From contig CAWDDG010000002.1 of assembly GCA_963801065.1 (NCBI GenBank), positions 1 to 64,000 of the forward strand: a stretch of DNA of 64,000 nt. The letters are read 5' to 3'. Shown here in pieces: positions 45,891-55,136 of this stretch. Below the pieces are notes generated by a model, which was given only the letters and a program-made list of their open reading frames with translations, had not been told where the DNA came from and did not search any database. Source of the stretch: CAWDDG01 sp963801065. GTDB taxonomy: Bacteria; Actinomycetota; Actinomycetes; Jiangellales; Jiangellaceae. Position numbers and translations under genes: made by a program. Every line of letters starts with the position of its first letter. The stretch's first letter is position 1.

Positions 45891-46457
45891 ATGATGGGCT
45901 TCATCGACAGCCTGCGCGGGCAGGGTTATGCGGTCGAGTCGATCTGCCGGGTGCTGCGTGAGCAGGGCTGTCAGATCGCCGCACGGACCTACCGGGCCTG
46001 GAAGCGCACCGACCGGGTGATCGCGGCCCGCACGGTGACCGACGCCCAGGTCGTCGACGCGGTCCGCGACCTGGCCTGGATCGTCGATGACCAAGGCCGC
46101 GGCAAGCTCACTCCCGAGGGGCTGTATGGGCGTCGGAAGATGACCGCGCTGGTCCGCCGTCGGCGCCTGCCCGACGCGTCCTTCGGTGCCGTGGACCGGG
46201 CGATGCGGCTGCTCGGCCTTTCCGGGATCAGGCGTGACAAGGGGATTCGGACCACGATCCCGGCCAAGGACGGCAAGCGGGCCGGTGACCTGCTCGACCG
46301 CGACTTCACCGCCGTGGCACCCAACCGGGTGTGGGTTACTGACTTCACCTATGTCAGGACGTGGGCCGGGTTCGTCTACGTCGCATTCATCCTCGACGTG
46401 TTCGCCCAGCGGATCGTGGCCTGGCACGCGGCGAGCGGGAGCGGCACCCTGAGTTAG
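45891..46457 (+). pseudogene. IS3-family transposase OrfB, C-terminally truncated
   Basis: HTH_21 region (MMGFIDSLRGQGYAVESICR, VLREQGCQIAARTYRAWKRT) and start of the rve integrase core (PNRVWVTDFTYVRTWAGFVY, first catalytic Asp in VTDFTY). Similarity stops after RIVAWHAASG at about 46436, where the 42-bp repeat begins, so the second Asp and the Glu are lost. Inactive. Confidence 0.92.
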
Positions 46458-46478
46458 TCGGCCGCGGTCCCGGACTTA
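46437..46478 (+). repeat. 42-bp direct repeat, copy 2
   Basis: Exact copy of 44247-44288. It closes off the truncated IS3 orfB. Repeats in the same orientation around a 2.15-kb IS-rich block imply duplication during insertion or a recombination-mediated deletion. Confidence 0.85.
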
Positions 46479-46568
46479 ACCGGGCTGGCCCGGCCTGACC
46501 TCTCCTGGGTGGGCTCGGCCGTGTACCGTGTGCCGGTCCTGCCTGTCATGGGCTCGGGGGGAGGTTCC

Positions 46569-47894
46569 GTGAAGTACCCGTTTTCTCCGTTGGCCAGGGT
46601 GGCTGTTGGGGGAATGGCGGCGTGTGTCGCCATTGCCGGATTTATGGGATGTTCGTCGGGGCCGGACACCGACCAGGCTGGCCAACTTGGTCGGCCTACC
46701 GCCGACGCGGCCAGCCATGATCCGACGGGGCACCCGGTGGCTGTCGAACAACCGGGTCCGGTCGAGTTGCGCGCACAGCTGGAACAGCTGCTGGGCCAGC
46801 ACGCAATCCTGACGGTCCGGCTCACCCGCGCACGTCTGCGCGGTGACGAGGATCTAGCCCAGTCCGCCGACGAGGCGTTGAGCAAGAATGCCGCCGACAT
46901 CGCAGCGTCGATCGGGGCGGTCTACGGTGCGAAGGCGGCCGAGACCTTTGAACGGGCGTGGTTCAACCACGTCACGTACGTGTTCAACTATGCCCGTGGG
47001 GTCGCCGATGATGATGCGGCGGTTAAGTCGGAGGCACGCCGCCAGCTGGACGGCTACGTGATCGACCTCAGCGAGTTTCTCGGCGAAGCCACCCACCAGG
47101 CGATGCCGGCTGACGTCGTGGCCAACGAGTTGCGCATGCACGTGGACGAGTTACTGGAGCAGGTGGACGCGTATGCCGCGGAAGACTACGAGCGCGCCTT
47201 CCAGCTCGAGCGAGAGAGCTACGCGCACATGTTCCCGCTGGGGAAGGCGCTTGCGGCTGGCATCGTGACCGGGGAAGGCGGGGAACTGCCGGCGGACTTC
47301 GACAGCCCGGCCCGCGAGCTGCAATCCCAGCTGGGCATGCGGCTGGGCGAACACGCCGAACTCGCCGTCGATGCCATGCGGTCCGGGATCTCCAACTATC
47401 CGGACTTCCCCGTCGCCGCAGCCACACTCGACCAGAACACTGGAGAGATCACGGCCATGATCGAGAGTGTGTTCGGCGCGGAGAGCGCGCGTTCGTTCCA
47501 GTCACTGTGGGCCGACCACATCGACGCCTTCGTCGCCTACACCCAGGCATTGGCACAGCAGGACGATGCTGCGCAGGATGTCGCACAGGACCGGCTTACG
47601 GGGTTCAACTCCGACTTCGCGCACTTCCTGTCCACCTCGACGCAGGGGCGACTGGGTACGGCCGCGCTGGCAGACGCGTTCGTGATGCACGAGGAAATGC
47701 TGCTGAAGCAGATCAACGAATACGCCGCTGCGGATTACCGCGAGGCGCACCAGGTGTCCTATGAGGCGTACCAACACATGTTCGCTCTTGCGGACCAGGC
47801 TGCCACGGCGATCGGGGAGACCGTGGCTGCCGGGAGCCCGAAGGGCGCAGCGCAGACCGGCGGCGGCACGGCGGCGGCCATCGCGGGTGGGTGA
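46569..47894 (+). CDS. Two-repeat, four-histidine lipoprotein
   Basis: About 441 residues. Signal peptide with lipobox AIAGFMGC, a short linker, then two homologous helical repeats of about 165 residues (about 75-245 and 265-430 of the mature numbering from GTG 46569). Each repeat has the same four histidines: LGQHAIL / LGEHAEL, WFNHVTYV / WADHIDAF, RMHVDELL / VMHEEMLL, YAHMFPLG / YQHMFALA. This is what one expects of a four-helix bundle that binds a metal or haem, but the family is not recognised. GGGAGG lies 4 bases before GTG 46569. The gene is followed with no gap by a sortase and a VWA protein, so the three probably act together at the cell surface. Confidence 0.75.
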   Translation: MKYPFSPLARVAVGGMAACVAIAGFMGCSSGPDTDQAGQLGRPTADAASHDPTGHPVAVEQPGPVELRAQLEQLLGQHAILTVRLTRARLRGDEDLAQSADEALSKNAADIAASIGAVYGAKAAETFERAWFNHVTYVFNYARGVADDDAAVKSEARRQLDGYVIDLSEFLGEATHQAMPADVVANELRMHVDELLEQVDAYAAEDYERAFQLERESYAHMFPLGKALAAGIVTGEGGELPADFDSPARELQSQLGMRLGEHAELAVDAMRSGISNYPDFPVAAATLDQNTGEITAMIESVFGAESARSFQSLWADHIDAFVAYTQALAQQDDAAQDVAQDRLTGFNSDFAHFLSTSTQGRLGTAALADAFVMHEEMLLKQINEYAAADYREAHQVSYEAYQHMFALADQAATAIGETVAAGSPKGAAQTGGGTAAAIAGG

Positions 47895-47895
47895 C

Positions 47896-48528
47896 GTGCC
47901 CGCAATACGCCGTCTGACCACCCCGACGGCGTGGGCCTACCTGCTTGCGGTGCTTCTGCTCGGCGGCTGCGCGGCCGCCGACGCCAGCGACATGTCGGCG
48001 CCGCCGGCCACTCCAGCGTCGGCGACACCGAGGCTCACGCCGCACTCCAACCTGTCGACCTACCGCTCGACCAGAACGCACAGCGAGACCGCTCTGCCGG
48101 TCCGGCTGCGCATCCCCGCAATCGACGTGGACACCGGGCTGGAGTCCCTCGGGCTGAATGACGACAAGAGCATCCAGGTGCCGGAGGACCCCAGCGTCGC
48201 CGGATGGTGGAAAGGCGGCCCCCGGCCAGGGCAGGTCGGACCGGCCGTCATCATGGGGCACGTGCGCTGGAATACCAGTCCGGCCGTTTTCTCCCGGCTG
48301 CGCTGGCTGCAGCGCGGCGACGAGATTCTGGTCGATCGGGCTGACGGCACCACGGCACAGTTCGTCGTGACCCGGCAGGGTAGTTACAGGAAGGTGGCGT
48401 TCCCCAGCGACCTGGTGTACTACCCGACGCTCGAACCTGAGCTCCGACTGGTTACTTGCGGGGGACCATATGATCGGGCTACTGGATACAGTGAAAACTT
48501 CGTGGTCTTCGCTGATCGGGCCTCGTGA
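47896..48528 (+). CDS. Class F sortase with lipobox
   Basis: 210 residues. Catalytic His 122 in AVIMGHVRW, Cys 188 in RLVTCGGPYDRATGY and Arg 194 identify a sortase; the GHV/TCGGPYD arrangement fits the class F of actinobacteria. Sortases cleave a sorting motif and attach proteins to peptidoglycan or pilin; no LPxTG-bearing partner was found in the window. Unlike usual transmembrane class F enzymes, the N-terminus has a lipobox-like LLLGGC (Cys 25), so this one may be a lipoprotein. The start GTG overlaps the end of the lipoprotein gene region by only one base after its stop; its own end overlaps the next gene by 59 bases. Strong operon signal. Confidence 0.88.
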   Translation: MPAIRRLTTPTAWAYLLAVLLLGGCAAADASDMSAPPATPASATPRLTPHSNLSTYRSTRTHSETALPVRLRIPAIDVDTGLESLGLNDDKSIQVPEDPSVAGWWKGGPRPGQVGPAVIMGHVRWNTSPAVFSRLRWLQRGDEILVDRADGTTAQFVVTRQGSYRKVAFPSDLVYYPTLEPELRLVTCGGPYDRATGYSENFVVFADRAS

Positions 48529-50584
48529 CCGAGGTAGCGCGCGCAGGCTGATCGCGTCCACCGCGGTTGGCTTTGTCTTGTTGCTTCTGTGGGCCTCCCA
48601 TCCGGCCGCTGCAGCTGGGGATGAGCTCCGGGTGATCGCGGTCCACACCGCCTCGGCGCCGCGCGTGTCGATGGTGGTCGAACCGCCCGTCACACCGCCG
48701 CAGAACGAATCGGCAGCGGAATCGTGCTCGGTGACAATCTACGGGAAGCCCGTCGCCACCACCGTCAGTCCCATGGCGTCCGGCGACCTCTCGGTCGCCC
48801 TGGTGATTGACACGGCATCCGGGCTCACGTCGCAAGAGCTCGCCACGGTGCAGAACGCGGCGACCGAGTTCCTCTTACGGCTTCCCGATGGTGCGCACAC
48901 CATGGTGGTCACAGCGGCGGGCCAACCCGAGGTCGTCGCACCCTTGAGTGAGCACCGCAGCGAGGCGCTAAGCGCAATAAGTGCGCTGCGGGTCGGCGGC
49001 TCACGTGCCACCATGGCGGCGACCCTGCTCGCGGCCCAGTCCCTCGAGTCCGCTCCGCCCGGGCCACGCGCGATCATCGTCTACACCGATGGCGACGAAC
49101 AGGGACAGCTCACGGACCAGGTGCGGTTGAGCCAAGCCGTATTGCACTCCGAAGCGGTCCTCAACGTCATACAGACCGGCACAGATACCCTCTGGCCATC
49201 CGTCGTTGAGCAAGCGGGCGGCGGCGTCGTGACGACCAGTGCCGAGGACATCGTGCAGTCCTTCGGAGACCTAGCCGCCACGTTGGGCGACCAATACCTC
49301 GTCACGTTCGAGGCTCCTGGTGCGCTTCCTGCGGTGGCGCAGGTCACGTTCCAGACTGGTGACCAGGAATACAGAACCATCGTCAACCTGCCGGATGCCG
49401 GCCAAGCGCCAGCCGCACCAACGGAGTCGAGCGAAGGGTCTCCAGACCGCGGCGTCCCCTGGTTGGTCGCGCCGTTGGTCGCAGGGCTCGTGTTGATAGC
49501 GCTCGCGGTGTTCCTTCAGCGCGCCCGTCAGCTGCGGCCTGCGTACGGCGGCGAGCCATCCATCCAGGTGGCCAGCCCAGCGACCGGCGCTCCGCCACCG
49601 GACAAGGCTGCTTCCGCCCGCCCCCCGCTTCCGCAAACAGCTGCTGCTGGGAATGCCCCGCCGCCCAAGCAGGCCGCCTCGAGCCCTCCCGTAGGCAAGG
49701 CCGCACCGAGCGCGCCAGCACCGGCACAGGCCGCACCGAATACCCCACCCCCCAAGAGAGCGGCCGCCCCAACCGCCTCGCTGCCCGACGACCCTGAGCA
49801 GAACGACCCACCGCGGAGGCCACCTACCTCGAAGGCGCCTAGATCCTTGTCAGCTGCCATTGAGGGTCGGCGGCTGGCTCGGCTCACCCTGGACTCGCAG
49901 CGGGAGTTACGGCCAGAGCCGGCCGAGCAGCGTGACCAAGCCAACAACAATCAAGCCGAGGACCCCCTCGCCGACCTGCTGGCGCGCTACGCGCCCGAAG
50001 GCCACAGCACCGCGTCGGGCAGCGAAGCTGGTACCAAAGCGGTAAGCGGGCGGCCAGGAGACCAGGCCGAAGGCGGCTCGACACCCGCAGCTAGCATCGT
50101 GTTCACCGGCTCAGGCGACGGCATCGTGTGGCTGAGGAAGAACGCGCCTGGTCCGGCCGCCGTGCGAATCAGCGGTAATCGGAGGTCGAATCGCTTCGAA
50201 GTGCGGGCGCGGGGCACGCAGGACGTTGTGGTCGTGACCACCGATCCGTACGAGGGCGTCTGGCCGCTTGACTGGGAAGGTGGCAACTCGACCGGCTTCG
50301 AGGTCACGGCCAGCAGTCCGTGGCGGGTAGAGGTGATGCCGCTGTCCGCGATGCCCACCTTCGACAAGTCGTTCAAGGGCGAGGGAGATCTGGTCATCCA
50401 CTTCACCGGCCACGGTTTACTCGCCGAGATCACCCCCAACGACAACGGACGGATCTTCGCCGTGCGCACGTTGACCCCGAACGGGGGTTACCGCTCCGTC
50501 GTCAACCCGCAGGGCCAGATCGACTCGGGACCTCAATTCTTCCACGTACAGGCCGCGGGCTCGTGGACCATTTCGATCACGTAG
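48470..50584 (+). CDS. VWA-domain, Pro/Ala-rich membrane protein
   Basis: 704 residues. Signal/anchor (TAVGFVLLLLWASHPAAAA), an extracellular von Willebrand A domain (about 95-300; LSVALVIDTASGLTSQEL, GPRAIIVYTDGDEQGQLTDQ) with a degenerate MIDAS (DTASG rather than DxSxS), a membrane helix (VAPLVAGLVLIALAVFL, near 335), a long Pro/Ala/Lys-rich segment, and a C-terminal beta-type domain (SIVFTGSGDGIVWLRKNAPG; DLVIHFTGHGLLAEITPNDN). It starts 59 bases inside the sortase gene with GCGGGGG before the ATG. The predicted topology places the Pro-rich linker and last domain inside the cell if the anchor count is right. Likely functional partner of the two preceding genes. Confidence 0.75.
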   Translation: MIGLLDTVKTSWSSLIGPRDRGSARRLIASTAVGFVLLLLWASHPAAAAGDELRVIAVHTASAPRVSMVVEPPVTPPQNESAAESCSVTIYGKPVATTVSPMASGDLSVALVIDTASGLTSQELATVQNAATEFLLRLPDGAHTMVVTAAGQPEVVAPLSEHRSEALSAISALRVGGSRATMAATLLAAQSLESAPPGPRAIIVYTDGDEQGQLTDQVRLSQAVLHSEAVLNVIQTGTDTLWPSVVEQAGGGVVTTSAEDIVQSFGDLAATLGDQYLVTFEAPGALPAVAQVTFQTGDQEYRTIVNLPDAGQAPAAPTESSEGSPDRGVPWLVAPLVAGLVLIALAVFLQRARQLRPAYGGEPSIQVASPATGAPPPDKAASARPPLPQTAAAGNAPPPKQAASSPPVGKAAPSAPAPAQAAPNTPPPKRAAAPTASLPDDPEQNDPPRRPPTSKAPRSLSAAIEGRRLARLTLDSQRELRPEPAEQRDQANNNQAEDPLADLLARYAPEGHSTASGSEAGTKAVSGRPGDQAEGGSTPAASIVFTGSGDGIVWLRKNAPGPAAVRISGNRRSNRFEVRARGTQDVVVVTTDPYEGVWPLDWEGGNSTGFEVTASSPWRVEVMPLSAMPTFDKSFKGEGDLVIHFTGHGLLAEITPNDNGRIFAVRTLTPNGGYRSVVNPQGQIDSGPQFFHVQAAGSWTISIT

Positions 50585-51557
50585 CGCGCTCGCGCCAGTT
50601 CCCCGGATCGGCCCTCCGTGGCCCGTGGCGACCGCCATTATGAACGAAGACGTGGCGGTTCGACGACCACGAGGTGGTGAGCAGCAGCATCGACGTATGC
50701 CGGGAGGTGCCGCTCACGCATTCCTGCTCCGGTCACTCTGCGGTCATCAGCAGGCTCATGGAAGTCGTCGTCACCGACGCCGCCGACGGGGTCGCCTGCT
50801 GCCCGCCGCTGAGCGCTTCACCACCGACGAAAATAGAGGACGCCGCCGGTCACGGTCATTCCGAGTGTTAGCCAAGGAGGCGGCCGTTCCCGCCGGCTCA
50901 ACAACGGCCGCGGGTCGGCTCAGGCCCAAGGCGCGGCTCGAGCCGACGTGACGCGAGTTCGCGTCCTCTGTGCGGGCCAGACGGTAGTACCTTGCCTGAT
51001 AGAGGTGCTGTCAATACCCCTCCCTCACCGACCGATCCCGCGCTACGGAGGATCGTGTCGTATTCGCGCTGGGTGCCGTCGGTGAAGGTGACCATTGCCC
51101 TTGTGAAGGCGCGTCGGCCCTTCCCGTGATCACCTCTCGGTCTTGGTGATCTATTGGCATCGCCGACCAGCGAGCCCTGACCAGCCCAGCCGTGGCCAGG
51201 GGCCTGTCAACTGGAGGCGGCGCAGTCCACCCGCAGCGTGCCGAGACGGCAATACCTGCTCACCCCCGCCAACGGGGCGGACCCGAAGCGGGCCGACGGC
51301 GCGAGAGCACGCGCCACCAACGCCCGGAGGCGGCCGAGGGCCACGGGGGGAGCCCCCGACCGTAAAGATAGACGCTACATTCGTTCGCCGCGGAAAACAC
51401 TCTGTCGACGTGATGCGGTAGGTCGTCTGCTGATGTCGTCCGGCCCCCCGGGTTCCGGGGTCCCGCTAGGCTTGTCCCGCCGCTACTCTGTGCTGGCCGC
51501 GAGTCGCGGTGCGCTACAGCAACTTGCGCTCCTGCTGGAGACACCGGGACGGAACAG
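50585..51557. other. Long gap with decayed fragments only
   Basis: About 970 bases. On the minus strand near 51000-51095 a short run, MVTFTDGTQREYDTIL, resembles the end of a flavin monooxygenase motif, but nothing else of that family is present. No intact gene. The promoter of the LuxR/AAA gene probably lies after 51400. Confidence 0.4.
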
Positions 51558-54356
51558 TTGACCGCACCCTGGCAGGCGTCCTCGTCCAGGCTGGTCGGCC
51601 GAGGCGGTGAGTTAGACCGGCTGTGCCATCTGCTGGAAGGCATGGAGAGGACTACCACGGGGCGGATGGTGCTCGTCCACGGCGAGGCCGGGGTGGGCAA
51701 GTCACGGCTGATTCGGGAAGCCAGCGCGGTGGCCCGGCGAGCCGGCGTCAGCGTGTTCTTCGGCCGGGCGGTGCCGTCCGGCGAAGCGTACCGCCCGCTC
51801 GCCGAGGCGCTCAGCGCCGCGTTGCGGGGCCGTCCGCTGCCTCGGGAGAACGGCCTGCGGCCGTACTTGCGGGCGCTGTCCGCGCTGCTCCCGGACGCCG
51901 GCATCGAAGGCCAGCCCGACCCGCGCGGCGGGGTCATTCTGGGCGAGGCGATCCTGCGGCTGGTGACCGCGCTGGCCGGCCCGTCCGGCGCCCTGCTGGT
52001 GCTGGAGGACATGCACTGGGCTGACCCGGACACCCTCGACGTGCTGAGCTACCTGGCCGATGCGGCGAGCACCTCGCCGGTGGTGCTGGTAGCGACTGCC
52101 CGGGACGAGCTGAATCCGCCGCAGCGGCTGCTCGACCTTGCGCATGCCTGCCAGGCCGAAATCATCCCGCTTGACCGGCTCGGCCCGCGGGACGTCCGCG
52201 GGGTGGTGGAGTCGTGCCTGTCGGAGGCCCCGCCCGAAGAGCTGGTGGTGTTCGTCATCGACCATGCCGACGGGTTGCCGTTCCTGGTCGAGGAGCTGCT
52301 CACCGGGCTGGTCGGAGTCGGCGCGCTGGCCCCGGACGGGACCCTGACCGGCCCGCTGACCACGAACGTGCCGCGCACGTTCGCCGCCACTGTGCGCAGC
52401 CGGCTGGCTGGCCTGGAGCCGAGCGCGCGCTCGGTAGTGGAGACCGCCGCGGTGCTCGGCCGCCGGTTCGACTGGCGAATGATCCCGGAGATCAGCGGAC
52501 TGGCCGAGCAGGTGGTGCTGGCCGGCCTGAGGTCCGCGGTGGCCACCGGCCTGGTCGTGGTGGACGCCACCGACACCGACACGTTCTGGTTCCGGCACGC
52601 GCTGACCTGCGACGCGGTGCGCACCGACCTGCTGCCGCCGGAGCACCGGGCGCTCGCTCGCGCCGCCGCCGCGGTCGTCGAGCGGCGCGAGCCGATGGCC
52701 TACGACCTGGCCGCCGGGCTGTGGATGGCGGCAGGGGAGGACGCCCGCGCCGCCGAGCTGTACCTCTCCGCCGGAAGGCAGTCCCGCCGCCGCGGCGCGC
52801 TGCACACAGCGGACGCCCAGCTGACCCGCGCCGCGACCCTGGCCGCGGACGAGCCGGCGCTGCGCCGGAAGGCGGAGGCGGTGCTGGTCGAGGTGTTGGC
52901 CGATGTCGGTGACACCGACCGGGCACTGGCGCTGGGCGAGGACCTGCTGGCACGCGGGGAGACCTGGGTCCGACTGACGCTGGCCGAAGTGGCGGCCGAA
53001 GCCGGCCGGTGGGACGTCGCCGCCTCCGGCCTGACCGCGCTGCCGGACACCGACGACCCGCGGGCCAGAGTGTTGGCCGCTCGGTTGGCGCACGAACGCG
53101 GTAAGCCGGAGGACGCACAGAGCATCGCCGAGCTGGCGCTCATCAAGGCCGAGGAGCGCAACCAGTGGTCGGTGGCCTGCCAGGCGCTGGAGGTGCTGGG
53201 CCGTGCCGCGCGGGTGACCGACCTGGGGGCGGCCCGGGACGCGTTCCTGGCCGCCGAGCGGTTGGCCATCGACCACGACCTGCCGCTGGAACGGGTTTCC
53301 GCGCTGCACGAGCTCGGCACCGTGGACCTGTTGCTGGACGGCTCCACGATCCGGCTGGAGCGGGCCCGGGCGCTCGCCCTGGACGCCGGCGCGCTGGGTC
53401 TGGCGGCCACGGTCGACGTGCAGATCGCGGCAAGCCTGCTGCACGGGGATGCGGACGCCGCACTGGTGCACGCCGAGCGCAGCGCTGAGCATGCCCGCCG
53501 GCTGCGGATGGACCAGCTGCGGGCCACCGCGCTGTTCTTCCAGGCCGCCGCGCACGCGCACCGCCGCAACACCCCGGCGATGGAGCGCTGCGTGGCCGAC
53601 GCCGGCCGGCTCGCCCCGGACGACCTGGATGTCAACGCCGGCATCTGGGGCGCGGTGTACGCGCACGTCGCCCTGCTCGACGACGACCGGGCCCGGCTGG
53701 CCGAATGCCTGGACCGGGCCATCGAGTTCATGCGTAGCAGTCCGACCACGGCGCCGGCGCCCACCTACGGGTTGTGGGCGCTGGTGCGCACCCTGGACGA
53801 CCGGGAGGGGGCACAGGCCCGAGCCGAGGCCCGCCCGTCCGGGGTGAACTGGGAGAACCGCGCGCTGCTCGGCTACGCCGACGCGGTCGACGCCGGCCGC
53901 CGGGATCGGCCGGCCGAGGCCGAGCAGTTGCTCGCCGCCGCCGATGCCGCGATGGGCTCCCGGCTTTGGTGGCAGCACCGGATCCGGCTGCTGGTCGCCG
54001 GCGACGCGCTCGCCGGAAGCTGGGGAGACCCGATCGGCTGGGCCCGGGAGGCGCTGGCGGTGTTCGTCGGGCGCGGGGACGACCGGCTGGCTACCGGCTG
54101 CCGGGAGGTGCTGCGCAGGGCCGGCGCCCCGGTGCCGCGGCAAGGCCGGGGCGACACCGTGGTGCCGGCCCGGCTCCGCGGTTTAGGGGTGACTAGCCGG
54201 GAGATGGATGTCCTGCAGTTGGTCGGTGAAGGGCTGACCAACGGGGCGATCGCAGAGCGGCTGGTGCTCTCACCCCGCACCGTCGAGACACATGTAGCCA
54301 ACCTGGTCGCAAAGACGAAGGTCACCGGACGCAGCGGCCTGACCCGGCTGGCTTAG
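51558..54356 (+). CDS. LuxR-family AAA-ATPase transcriptional regulator
   Basis: 932 residues. AAA_16-type ATPase (Walker A LVHGEAGVGKSRLIREA, residues 39-55; Walker B ALLVLEDMHWADPDTLD), a long helical TPR-like region of Ala/Leu/Arg-rich repeats, and a C-terminal LuxR helix-turn-helix (TSREMDVLQLVGEGLTNGAI, LSPRTVETHVANLVAKTKVT). Typical large ATP-binding LuxR regulator with unknown ligand. The last residues (GRSGLTRLA) end at a TAG that lies inside the terminal repeat of the split IS (54352-54379), so the IS may have supplied the stop and trimmed the tail. TTG 51558 is used as start; GGGACGGA lies 5 bases upstream. Confidence 0.9.
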   Translation: MTAPWQASSSRLVGRGGELDRLCHLLEGMERTTTGRMVLVHGEAGVGKSRLIREASAVARRAGVSVFFGRAVPSGEAYRPLAEALSAALRGRPLPRENGLRPYLRALSALLPDAGIEGQPDPRGGVILGEAILRLVTALAGPSGALLVLEDMHWADPDTLDVLSYLADAASTSPVVLVATARDELNPPQRLLDLAHACQAEIIPLDRLGPRDVRGVVESCLSEAPPEELVVFVIDHADGLPFLVEELLTGLVGVGALAPDGTLTGPLTTNVPRTFAATVRSRLAGLEPSARSVVETAAVLGRRFDWRMIPEISGLAEQVVLAGLRSAVATGLVVVDATDTDTFWFRHALTCDAVRTDLLPPEHRALARAAAAVVERREPMAYDLAAGLWMAAGEDARAAELYLSAGRQSRRRGALHTADAQLTRAATLAADEPALRRKAEAVLVEVLADVGDTDRALALGEDLLARGETWVRLTLAEVAAEAGRWDVAASGLTALPDTDDPRARVLAARLAHERGKPEDAQSIAELALIKAEERNQWSVACQALEVLGRAARVTDLGAARDAFLAAERLAIDHDLPLERVSALHELGTVDLLLDGSTIRLERARALALDAGALGLAATVDVQIAASLLHGDADAALVHAERSAEHARRLRMDQLRATALFFQAAAHAHRRNTPAMERCVADAGRLAPDDLDVNAGIWGAVYAHVALLDDDRARLAECLDRAIEFMRSSPTTAPAPTYGLWALVRTLDDREGAQARAEARPSGVNWENRALLGYADAVDAGRRDRPAEAEQLLAAADAAMGSRLWWQHRIRLLVAGDALAGSWGDPIGWAREALAVFVGRGDDRLATGCREVLRRAGAPVPRQGRGDTVVPARLRGLGVTSREMDVLQLVGEGLTNGAIAERLVLSPRTVETHVANLVAKTKVTGRSGLTRLA

Positions 54357-54379
54357 CTGCTTGCCCCTGAAAAAGTCGG
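54352..54379 (+). repeat. Left terminal inverted repeat of the split ISNCY/IS1182-like element
   Basis: 28 bases, 26 identical to 44285-44312. It precedes the N-terminal transposase part, as a left end should. Confidence 0.8.
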
Positions 54380-54457
54380 CGTGGTGATCCGCTGTGGGGT
54401 GGTGTTGGAGCGAGAGGATGGCCTCGACCCCTTGGGCTAGAAGGGATCGAGGCCATC

Positions 54458-54694
54458 GTGTTTCGTACGGTAGGCGACCAGCCGACTCTGTGGGAATCGA
54501 TCTTGCCGGAGGAGTGTCTTCGGTTGCCGGTCGAGTTGGAGTTGGTGGACCGGTTGTTGGATGATCCGGCGTTCTTCGACCCGTTCCGTCCGCATTTCGA
54601 CCCGGCGGTTGGGCGGCCGTCGATCCCGATGGAGACCTACCTGCGGTTGATGTTTCTGAGGTTCCGTTACCGGCTCGGTTACGAGAGCCTGTGA
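54458..54694 (+). pseudogene. ISNCY/IS1182-like DDE transposase, N-terminal part (split gene)
   Basis: 78 residues: MFRTVGDQPTLWESILPEEC, RLPVELELVDRLLDDPAFFD, RPSIPMETYLRLMFLRFRYR, LGYESL then a stop. This is the DUF772 N-terminus of the same kind of transposase whose remainder begins with LCREVADS at 45525 on the minus strand. The break points share CTGTG (54689-54693 and 45521-45525). The orientation of the terminal repeats and of both halves fits one element cut by an inversion. Confidence 0.85.
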
Positions 54695-54857
54695 CCCCGG
54701 CGCCGATCAGCGCCTAGAGTCAACCCGAAGATCACGTGGTGCCGTCTTCATCCACCACGACCCCGGACTTGGCCCCAGCGTGTGCCTGAAACCCCACCGG
54801 TTGACTCCATTTCGCGTCACGAATGATGTCACGCCCGACCACACCGCAGGGTCGGCA

Positions 54858-55136
54858 CTACTGGTTCTCCAACATGTCCCGCAGCTCATCGACGTGTGCG
54901 ACCAGTGGGCCGGCGATCGCCACGGGGTCCTCCGCGGTCCCGGCTGCCCGAACAGCCATGGCAATGCCGTCGGCGTCAGGCATGCCGAACAACGATGTCA
55001 TCAGCTCGAGGGCATCTCCGGTAACTGGGCGTGCGAGGGTGGAGCCGAGGAGACGCTGAAGACTCGCAACCAGGTCATCGGTCGGGACGACGCGTAGAGG
55101 CGGAGCAGATCGAGCGCATCCTTGTCCTGGAATCAA
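54858..55136 (-). CDS. Hypothetical protein, possibly partial
   Basis: 92-residue frame (DDLVASLQRLLGSTLARPVT; ELMTSLFGMPDADGIAMAVR; GPLVAHVDELRDMLENQ), helical and plausible. No family recognised. The start is uncertain; internal ATG or GTG starts are available. Just upstream of it lies an unrecognised fragment at about 54720-54815 (IRDAKWSQPVGFQAHAG on the minus strand). Confidence 0.35.
   Translation of the reverse strand: MIPGQGCARSAPPLRVVPTDDLVASLQRLLGSTLARPVTGDALELMTSLFGMPDADGIAMAVRAAGTAEDPVAIAGPLVAHVDELRDMLENQ

Noticed and set aside
51702..54143. 813-codon open frame on the minus strand within the LuxR/AAA gene
   Set aside because: Gln/Gly/Arg/Val-rich shadow with no motif, exactly opposite a gene with clear Walker and HTH motifs.
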